DNA of 6,289 bases. Origin: Candidatus Omnitrophota bacterium. Lineage in GTDB: Bacteria > Omnitrophota > Gorgyraeia > Duberdicusellales > Duberdicusellaceae. Positions within the stretch are counted from its first letter, which is position 1; each line of letters begins with the position of its first letter. Positions 1-4,778 of the stretch are shown in pieces. A model generated the notes under the pieces. That model saw only the letters and a list, made by a program, of their open reading frames with translations. It was not told where the DNA came from and did not search any database. The translations under genes were made by a program, and so were the position numbers. The stretch covers positions 1 through 6,289 of the forward strand of contig WFRI01000076.1 of the NCBI GenBank assembly GCA_015486615.1. Reading direction: 5' to 3'.

Positions 1-273
1 AATATTCTCAATTAAATAATCAAAATCAGCCCTTACTTCTTTTGTAATAAATTTTATCTTCTTTAATAACTGTTCCCTGTCCTTTGATTTGTCAGGATTT
101 TCAACAACTTTAAGAATCAAACCTGATGATTTTTCGAAGAATGAAGCTCCGCGGGCCGAAGCCCACGGTTTCCTAAATCTTCCGCTTGCAGCGGAGCGAA
201 ATCCCGGCCTCATTTCCATCCCCGGCCTAAAGGCCGGAGTTTTGTTGCGCTGGGATAAATTAAATAATTTCAT
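1..273 (-). CDS. Hypothetical protein, N-terminal 91 residues (runs off left edge)
   Basis: I do not recognise this protein. An open frame begins at ATG 273-271, bounded upstream by an in-frame TGA two codons before, and stays open to base 1, so the C-terminus lies outside the window. Residues 1-10 (MKLFNLSQRN) are followed by an Arg/Pro/Gly-rich stretch (about 11-43) encoded by three GC-rich palindromes. Residues 44-91 are a charged, probably helical segment (for example SSGLILKVVENPDKSKD, then LLKKIKFITKEVRADFDYL) whose composition looks like real coding sequence. A GAAGG sequence directly abuts the ATG, which is closer than a normal ribosome binding site. It has the same orientation as the upstream lipid genes, 81 bases after their stop, so co-transcription is possible. 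The palindrome part may be an inserted repeat that the frame reads through, or the true start may be an internal ATG (219-217). The opposite-strand frame over the same bases is less protein-like. Confidence 0.5.
   Translation of the reverse strand, partial: MKLFNLSQRNKTPAFRPGMEMRPGFRSAASGRFRKPWASARGASFFEKSSGLILKVVENPDKSKDREQLLKKIKFITKEVRADFDYLIENI
149..237. repeat. Cluster of three GC-rich palindromes, possible REP-like element
   Basis: Three hairpins lie within 90 bases of otherwise AT-rich DNA. The first is 149-168: CCG, mismatch, GGGC, loop CGAA, GCCC, mismatch, CGG. The second is 181-195: TCCGCT, loop TGC, AGCGGA. The third is 222-237: CCGGCC, loop TAAA, GGCCGG. The motif ATCCCGGCCT at 201-210 nearly recurs at 219-228 as ATCCCCGGCCT. 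Each hairpin has GGAG at one foot (plus strand for the second and third, minus strand for the first). The compact palindrome series resembles REP/BIME-type elements or the structured ends of IS200/IS605-type elements mobilised by Y1 transposases; that link is inference, as no transposase is present. It sits inside the 5' part of the unrecognised minus-strand reading frame. Confidence 0.55.
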
Positions 274-354
274 CCTTCACTCGCGTTTTCTATTATCTAC
301 CTGTAACGAAACCGATATCTCTAAATAAACTTAACTTAAACAAACAGCAGGACA

Positions 355-1863
355 TTACTCCCGCACTTGGAAATAAGCCGGCTCAAATCCGTGTTTTCTG
401 CCTAATACCCTCATATATTCGATGACCTCAGGAGTTATCCCTGCAAGGCTGACATTTTCATAGCGTTGTTCCAAAGCCAAAATAATAGCCTCCGCAAATG
501 CAGAGTAAATTAAATTCTCAGCAGGCATACGCATATCTATAGGAAACTTAATCCTCCCGGAAAATTTTGCCAGGCCCACGGCAAAAGCAGAAACAGCCTT
601 ACCCGTTTCTAACCCGTAAAAACCGCGGGTATAACCCGCATCGCAGACTATTGCACCTTCTTTGCACCAATTAATATCTAAAACCGGCTCAACTGAACTC
701 TCCGGCAAAACAACAATATCGGCATTTTTTACTGATGAAGGAATATTTGAAGCAATAATTATCTTTGCCCTGCCGGCTCTTAACAGTTCTTTCCTTAAAT
801 ACGCTGGCTGACGCCTGTCTGATGAAAACAGAATCAACTCTTTTACTCTGCCGGCTAAAGTCTTAATACAGGCAGCTGCTGCCTTAGTTGTGCAGCCAAC
901 AACTGCCAGCCTCGCATCCTGCAAATCCAAGCCAATAGACTTAGCAAGGCTGGTTATATTATCCAAAGACACAGCCGCAGTAAATGCATCGCCGTAAGTA
1001 ACCGTAACATTTACCTCGTCAGAAACTCTCCCACCAGACTCTTCTTCTGCCAAGAAAGCCAAACCAGCCAGAGCCACTATGCCTATACCTTTTCTTTCCG
1101 CGGCCTGGCAGGCTTTTACTAATTTGGAGAATACTGCCCAGGGGTCTTTCTTGACCATTTGCGGGACAAATGCCGGCATAATAAAACAGCCGCTTGTCTT
1201 CTCTGCTGCTAAAGACGTAAAATTCTCAACCTCACCGAGATCAAAATAAGGAACAGCCTGAAATACCCGGCTGATAAATTCCTCCGAAGGCATTTTACTG
1301 CCAGATTTCAAACGGCTTAATAATTCTTCAAAATGCTTAAGTCTGAAAAAATGTCCGATTAATCCGAATCCGGAAACTTTCTTAGAACGGCCGTTTTTAA
1401 AAGAAGCATATTTGCCGGCAATAAGTTTCTTTTCCAAAAACTCTAATATCGCTTCAAAATTCCTCGCTAAAACCCTTTTAAGATAAACCGCCGCAAAATT
1501 TTCAATAATCGGTATCCCGACTTTTAAATAAACCGATACTTTAATTTCTGTGCCTTGAGGATTATTTAAAAATTCCCACCTGCCCCAAAACTCTTCTAAA
1601 TCTCCTTCAACCGCTTTAAAATAAATCGTGTCCTTGGTAAGCATCAGAACATCTTCCTCCACCCAGGATACAGGAATTTTCTCTACCTCTATCTTCCACT
1701 TTGTCCTGATGACATTCCGGCCTTTTTTAATAACTGAAGATTCTTTAACACAGGGGACATAATTGGAGAATTCCTCAACCTTGGTAAGCTGGCGGACTAC
1801 TTCCCACTTCCCGCCAGGAATTATCCGGGATATATTAATTTGTATCAATCCTTTATCCGGCAT
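355..1863 (-). CDS. SRPBCC domain fused to long-chain acyl-ACP reductase-like (AAR-like) domain
   Basis: A two-domain protein of 502 residues. Residues 1-150 look like an SRPBCC/polyketide-cyclase-like (START-type) fold, which usually binds hydrophobic ligands: an opening strand (IQINISRII), the helix segment VRQLTKVEEFSNYVP, strands around WKIEV and WGRWEFL, and a long C-terminal helix (about 122-147). Residues 165-502 (338 aa) match cyanobacterial AAR (341 aa in Synechococcus), which reduces fatty acyl-ACP to aldehyde: FGLIGH at 166-171, a VPQM segment near 233-236, GDAFTA at 291-296 (GNTHTA in AAR), AVVG at 320-323, CDAGY at 407-411 (IDGGY in AAR), AFAEA at 455-459 and HGFEP at 491-495. 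The AAR catalytic cysteine aligns with Ala455, and the GxxGxxG dinucleotide loop reads GCTTKAA (323-329), so reductase activity is doubtful. No signal peptide or clear membrane segment is seen. The start overlaps the acyltransferase gene by 11 bases, implying coupled translation and a role in acyl-lipid metabolism. The homology is sure; the biochemical function is unknown. Confidence 0.85.
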   Translation of the reverse strand: MPDKGLIQINISRIIPGGKWEVVRQLTKVEEFSNYVPCVKESSVIKKGRNVIRTKWKIEVEKIPVSWVEEDVLMLTKDTIYFKAVEGDLEEFWGRWEFLNNPQGTEIKVSVYLKVGIPIIENFAAVYLKRVLARNFEAILEFLEKKLIAGKYASFKNGRSKKVSGFGLIGHFFRLKHFEELLSRLKSGSKMPSEEFISRVFQAVPYFDLGEVENFTSLAAEKTSGCFIMPAFVPQMVKKDPWAVFSKLVKACQAAERKGIGIVALAGLAFLAEEESGGRVSDEVNVTVTYGDAFTAAVSLDNITSLAKSIGLDLQDARLAVVGCTTKAAAACIKTLAGRVKELILFSSDRRQPAYLRKELLRAGRAKIIIASNIPSSVKNADIVVLPESSVEPVLDINWCKEGAIVCDAGYTRGFYGLETGKAVSAFAVGLAKFSGRIKFPIDMRMPAENLIYSAFAEAIILALEQRYENVSLAGITPEVIEYMRVLGRKHGFEPAYFQVRE

Positions 1864-2449
1864 CTAACATTTCTCGTATAGAATTCCTGATTCTAATGAT
1901 ACCTTCCTGTAAATAAACATCGTCAATAACCTCATCAAATTCTTTTAGAATATATATAGGCTTGCCAATTTTTACCTTTATCGGAACAAACTTAGGAAAT
2001 CCGGCCTTATAGGGCAAAGCCTCGAAGGTTCCCAGAATAGCACAAGGCACAATTGGCCGGCCGGTTTTGGCCGCCAGGAGTGCAGCCCCTCTCCTAAAAT
2101 TTTTAAGCCTGCCGTCTTTAGATATCCTGCCTTCAGGAAACAGGCCAACAATTTTATTATCAGCAAGAAGGCTTACTGCTTTTTTCGAAGAGCCTTTTCC
2201 TGTAGGAACAGTTTCATTCAGTTTTAAATACCACCGCAGAAGGGGTGTTCTGTAAAGATACCTCTCAGCCAAACAGTATATTTTCTTAGGGATAGAAACC
2301 TCTACTGCCAAAGGGTCTAAATAACTGCAGTGGTTGGCAACAACTATATAATTTCCCTTTCCCGGCAAATTCTGCCTGCCTTCTGTTTTCAGCCTGAAAA
2401 ATATCTTCAATAAAACTAAGTTGATACTCCTAAACACCCAATACCACAT
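1853..2449 (-). CDS. 1-acyl-sn-glycerol-3-phosphate acyltransferase family protein (PlsC-like)
   Basis: A lysophospholipid acyltransferase-family enzyme of 198 residues, which would move an acyl chain from acyl-ACP or acyl-CoA onto an acceptor such as lysophosphatidic acid at the inner membrane face. The catalytic H-x4-D motif is NHCSYLDP (His40, Asp45 from the ATG start). The acceptor-binding motif is FPEGRIS (about 104-110), and a block IV-like IVPCAI follows (about 133-138). The usual block II arginine motif is replaced by TVPTGKGSSKK. The length fits short PlsC proteins (about 190-250 aa). A TTG directly before the ATG (2452-2450) is an alternative start; neither has a clear ribosome binding site. 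The 3' end overlaps the SRPBCC-AAR fusion by 11 bases (ATGCCGGATAA), so the two are one operon. The acceptor is unproven: it may be ordinary phospholipid synthesis or a special lipid made with the fusion protein. Confidence 0.9.
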   Translation of the reverse strand: MWYWVFRSINLVLLKIFFRLKTEGRQNLPGKGNYIVVANHCSYLDPLAVEVSIPKKIYCLAERYLYRTPLLRWYLKLNETVPTGKGSSKKAVSLLADNKIVGLFPEGRISKDGRLKNFRRGAALLAAKTGRPIVPCAILGTFEALPYKAGFPKFVPIKVKIGKPIYILKEFDEVIDDVYLQEGIIRIRNSIREMLDAG

Positions 2450-2502
2450 CAACTAAACAACAGTTTATATCTGCCGGATTTAAACAAAACATCCCTTTGC
2501 AA

Positions 2503-2533
2503 GAATATCCGCTTTCGCAGGCATTAGATATTC
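2503..2533 (-). other. Stem-loop in the predicted plsC leader
   Basis: An inverted repeat, GAATATC at 2503-2509 and GATATTC at 2527-2533, surrounds an inner CTGC-GAAA-GCGG stem with a GNRA-type tetraloop as read on the minus strand. Inner and outer stems share a base pair boundary and leave a 7-base bulge. It lies a few bases after the predicted transcription start, so it would cap the 5' end of the plsC mRNA. No T-run follows, so it is not an intrinsic terminator for ribBA. A role in mRNA stability is inferred only. Confidence 0.35.
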
Positions 2534-2542
2534 CAAAATATT

Positions 2543-2571
2543 ATTCTAATTAAACCTTTATCTATTGTAAA
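2543..2571 (-). promoter_or_regulatory. Predicted sigma-70-type promoter for the plsC/SRPBCC-AAR operon
   Basis: On the minus strand, TTTACA (2571-2566) and TAGAAT (2548-2543) are separated by exactly 17 bases; each hexamer differs from consensus at one position. The expected start is near 2536, giving a leader of roughly 85 bases before the plsC ATG. It lies just after the ribBA stop, so the lipid operon probably has its own promoter rather than depending on read-through. Confidence 0.55.
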
Positions 2572-2586
2572 GCAAAATTTGGCGGG

Positions 2587-3789
2587 CTAATCAATAAAGT
2601 GGCCTAACTTTGTTTTTTTAGTTTCAATATATTTTTTGTTTATAGGATTAGGAGGAATTACTATCGGGACTCTCTCTGTTATTTTTAAACCGTATCCTTC
2701 AAGGCCGATTATTTTTTTAGGATTATTGGTAAGCAAACGAATATTTTCTACACCTAAATCTTTCAAAATCTGGGCGCCTATTCCGTAATCGCGCAAATCC
2801 GCAGCAAACCCTAAAGCCTCATTAGCCTCTACTGTATCCATGCCTTTATCCTGCAAAGCATAAGCCTTAATTTTATTCTCCAAGCCTATACCCCGCCCTT
2901 CCTGGCGCATATACAAAAATACTCCCCGGCCCTGCGCAGCAATAATTTCCAAAGACTTTGCCAGCTGGTTCCCGCAGTCGCACCTCAAAGATCCGAAAAC
3001 ATCGCCGGTCAAACATTCAGAATGCACCCGTACAAGAATAGGGCTGCTGTCAATTTTACCCATAACCAAAACAACATGGGAAACATTATGAATTGTGCAG
3101 TTATAAACAAAAAGGTCAAACTTACCGTATTTAGTCGGCAAAACAGTCTGGGCGGTTTTTCTAATTAATATCTCCTTGCGCCTGCGGTAACTGATTAAAT
3201 CGGCTATACTGCATATTTTAAGATTGTGCTTGCGGCTGAATTTCAGCAAATCATCAAACCTTGCCATTGTCCCGTCGTCATTGATAATTTCGCAGATAAC
3301 TCCTGCAGGATATAACCCCGCAAGTTTTGCCAAATCCACTGCGGCTTCAGTATGCCCGGCGCGGACCAAAACCCCGCCGGGCCGGGCTTTCAAAGGAAAC
3401 ATATGTCCGCCTCGGACTAAATCCGCCGGAGTAGATTTTGGATTGATTAAAACCTGAACTGTCCTTGCCCGGTCATAAGCAGAAATACCGGTAGTTATCC
3501 CGGATTTAGCATCTACGGAAACATACCAGGCAGTGCCAAACTTGTCTTTAATATGGGAATAAACACCAGAATCTAAAGGGAAAAGCCCTAACTCTTTCAG
3601 CCTTTCTTCCTCCATAGGCACGCAAACCAAACCCCGGCATTCTTTTATCATAAAATTTATTGCCTCAGGCGTAGCATATTGGGCGGCAATAATTATGTCG
3701 CCCTCGTTTTCACGCCTTTCGTCATCAACAACAATTACAGGCCTGCCCTGTTTAAAATCCTCTATAATCTCCTCTATTTTATTAAACAT
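2587..3789 (-). CDS. ribBA: Bifunctional 3,4-dihydroxy-2-butanone 4-phosphate synthase / GTP cyclohydrolase II
   Basis: A cytosolic riboflavin-pathway enzyme making both precursors: the four-carbon unit from ribulose 5-phosphate and the pyrimidine from GTP. The RibB domain (about 1-202) has the acidic loop DDERRENEGD (22-31), GLVCVPM (53-59), VSVDAKSGITTGISAYDRA (90-108) and RPGGVLVRAGHTEA (136-149). The RibA domain (about 205-400) has ECLTGD followed by LRCDCG, supplying zinc ligands Cys259, Cys270 and Cys272; it also has RQEGRGIGL (295-303), DTVEAN (318-323) and LTNNPKK (353-359). At 400 residues it is a full-length RibBA and looks intact in both halves. The ATG at 3789 is preceded by GGAG at 6-base spacing. 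No other rib gene is in the window and no FMN riboswitch is visible upstream, so it appears to be a stand-alone transcription unit. Confidence 0.97.
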   Translation of the reverse strand: MFNKIEEIIEDFKQGRPVIVVDDERRENEGDIIIAAQYATPEAINFMIKECRGLVCVPMEEERLKELGLFPLDSGVYSHIKDKFGTAWYVSVDAKSGITTGISAYDRARTVQVLINPKSTPADLVRGGHMFPLKARPGGVLVRAGHTEAAVDLAKLAGLYPAGVICEIINDDGTMARFDDLLKFSRKHNLKICSIADLISYRRRKEILIRKTAQTVLPTKYGKFDLFVYNCTIHNVSHVVLVMGKIDSSPILVRVHSECLTGDVFGSLRCDCGNQLAKSLEIIAAQGRGVFLYMRQEGRGIGLENKIKAYALQDKGMDTVEANEALGFAADLRDYGIGAQILKDLGVENIRLLTNNPKKIIGLEGYGLKITERVPIVIPPNPINKKYIETKKTKLGHFID

Positions 3790-3795
3790 AACCTG

Positions 3796-3799
3796 CTCC
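3796..3799 (-). promoter_or_regulatory. Ribosome binding site of ribBA
   Basis: GGAG within GGGAGCAGGTT, six bases before the ATG at 3789. It is the clearest Shine-Dalgarno site in the window and fixes the ribBA start. Confidence 0.65.
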
Positions 3800-3812
3800 C
3801 GAAATAACGCCC

Positions 3813-3846
3813 ATTATACCAATTTTACACGCTCGCTATACCAATT
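3813..3846 (-). promoter_or_regulatory. Extended -10 promoter of ribBA with a 22-base-spaced direct repeat
   Basis: On the minus strand TGGTATAAT forms an extended -10 element (TATAAT at 3818-3813) with no good -35 at 16-18 bases. Transcription would start near 3806, leaving a leader of about 17 bases, too short for a riboswitch. The ten-base word AATTGGTATA occurs twice, at 3815-3824 and 3837-3846, exactly 22 bases apart (about two helical turns). The nearer copy overlaps the -10. This could be an operator, or two overlapping promoter cores. Confidence 0.45.
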
Positions 3847-3941
3847 AAGCTCCCGGCCGAAAGATCTGAACAATTTATTAAGAAATTAGATTATAACTCA
3901 AGAAAAAAATAATACAAACACTTATTTACAAAGCGCACTCT

Positions 3942-3965
3942 TAACCTGCTAACCGACTAACCTAA
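3942..3965. repeat. Short octamer repeat TAACCNNN, three units
   Basis: TAACCTGC, TAACCGAC and TAACCTAA follow each other without a gap. Only the first five bases are constant. It lies 3 bases before the heptamer array in the same spacer between the metallopeptidase gene and ribBA. Confidence 0.5.
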
Positions 3966-3968
3966 ATA

Positions 3969-4010
3969 TGTCCAATGTCCAACGTCGAAGGTCCAAGGTC
4001 GAAAGTCCAA
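3969..4010. repeat. Heptamer tandem array NGTCSAA, six units
   Basis: Six seven-base units in perfect register: TGTCCAA, TGTCCAA, CGTCGAA, GGTCCAA, GGTCGAA, AGTCCAA. The first base varies freely and the fifth is C or G; the other five are invariant. This resembles heptameric short-tandem repeats found between genes in some bacteria, such as cyanobacterial STRR sequences. It lies in the spacer between the restriction module and ribBA and encodes nothing visible. Just beyond it, CCAA-rich sequence and two ATGAG-starting heptamers (4032-4045) continue the low-complexity character up to the metallopeptidase stop. Confidence 0.75.
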
Positions 4011-4067
4011 CCAACCTAAACCAATCCAACTATGAGTAATGAGCCATAAATATTTGGCCTCGTAGAT

Positions 4068-4778
4068 CTACAGAACTACCTTCTCCAGTTTCTTTTTCCT
4101 ATCAACCCAGTCCGGCATAACTAAAGCGAGGAAATCATAAAATTGCCGATTATGATTGGGATGTTTTATATGACATAGTTCATGCATAATTACATATTCT
4201 ATGCAATGCGAAGGAGCTTTAATCAATTCTGTATTAAGAATTATTGTTTGTTTATATGAATTACAACTTCCCCAACGCGATTTCATAATTCTAATCTTTA
4301 CAACAGGGCTGTTTATCCCATATTTCTTCAACTTTTTTAGTAGTGCCTGACAGATAACATCGAACTTAACCATAGCTTTTTCTCTATACCACCTATACAA
4401 TAATCGCCGGTTATAATTCGAATCGCCTTTTCTTGTTGTATAAATATATAAATACGGATTGTTGATATTCACAGCATTAGAATCACTCTTTACAACTTTA
4501 AGACGATATTGACGACCAAGATAATAATGTGTTTCCCCACTTATATATCGCTTAGGAGATCTTTGAAGTTGAAATGTCTTAAAATACTCAATTTTGTCAA
4601 TTATCCATCTGGAATGTTTTTTCACTTTTTTTATAATATCATGTAAAGTAACAGTGTGAGGAGCCGAAACAACAACTGACAGGTCGGGGAGAACACTAAT
4701 CACAAGAGTTCTACGGTCTCTGCGTTTTAAGACGAAATAAATCTTATTTCTACCATAACGTACTATGTATTTTCTCAT
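4068..4778 (-). CDS. YgjP/DUF45-family zinc metallopeptidase
   Basis: A predicted metal-dependent hydrolase of 236 residues, typical in length for the YgjP-like family. The N-terminal half (about 1-115) is a beta-rich region including VLKRRDRRTLVISVLPD and APHTV. The C-terminal half has SRWGSC (168-172), a family hallmark, then the zinc site MHELCH: His199 and His203 as ligands, Glu200 as catalytic base, and His209 in HPNHNRQF as probable third ligand. All expected active-site residues are present. The start ATG overlaps the HsdR stop as ATGA, with AGGT seven bases upstream as a weak ribosome binding site, so translation is coupled to the restriction subunit. YgjP-like peptidases are often encoded beside type I restriction genes; the substrate is not known. 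The gene is AT-rich: 4081-4200 is about one third GC. Confidence 0.9.
   Translation of the reverse strand: MRKYIVRYGRNKIYFVLKRRDRRTLVISVLPDLSVVVSAPHTVTLHDIIKKVKKHSRWIIDKIEYFKTFQLQRSPKRYISGETHYYLGRQYRLKVVKSDSNAVNINNPYLYIYTTRKGDSNYNRRLLYRWYREKAMVKFDVICQALLKKLKKYGINSPVVKIRIMKSRWGSCNSYKQTIILNTELIKAPSHCIEYVIMHELCHIKHPNHNRQFYDFLALVMPDWVDRKKKLEKVVL

Noticed and set aside
222..244. CCGGCC-TAAA-GGCCGG followed by AGTTTT as a plus-strand terminator
   Set aside because: No plus-strand gene precedes it, the T-run is short, and it is one of three similar palindromes, so a repeat element fits better.
89..328. Plus-strand open frame of 79 codons starting in the left flank
   Set aside because: It crosses the palindrome cluster on the strand opposite to every other gene, has no ribosome binding site, and ends in sequence without protein-like composition. 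The minus-strand frame over the same bases explains it better.
1978..2255. Short open frames inside the plsC gene on both strands
   Set aside because: They lie fully within a gene with clear acyltransferase motifs and show no family features of their own.
3224..3457. Plus-strand open frame opposite ribBA
   Set aside because: Antisense shadow of strongly conserved RibB motifs. The frame at 3695-3889 was rejected likewise, as it spans the ribBA start and promoter.
3790..3900. FMN riboswitch upstream of ribBA
   Set aside because: The conserved RFN core sequences are not visible and the predicted leader is only about 17 bases.
3891..3915. A second TATAAT-like promoter on the minus strand upstream of ribBA
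   Set aside because: TATAAT is present but the best -35 matches only three of six bases, and it lies far from the gene in AT-rich sequence.
3969..4010. CRISPR array
   Set aside because: The units are seven bases long and contiguous, with no spacers, and no cas genes are present.
4041..4060. Imperfect hairpin (GAGCCA / TGGCCTC) just after the metallopeptidase stop, as terminator
   Set aside because: Short stem with a bulge and no T-run after it on the minus strand.
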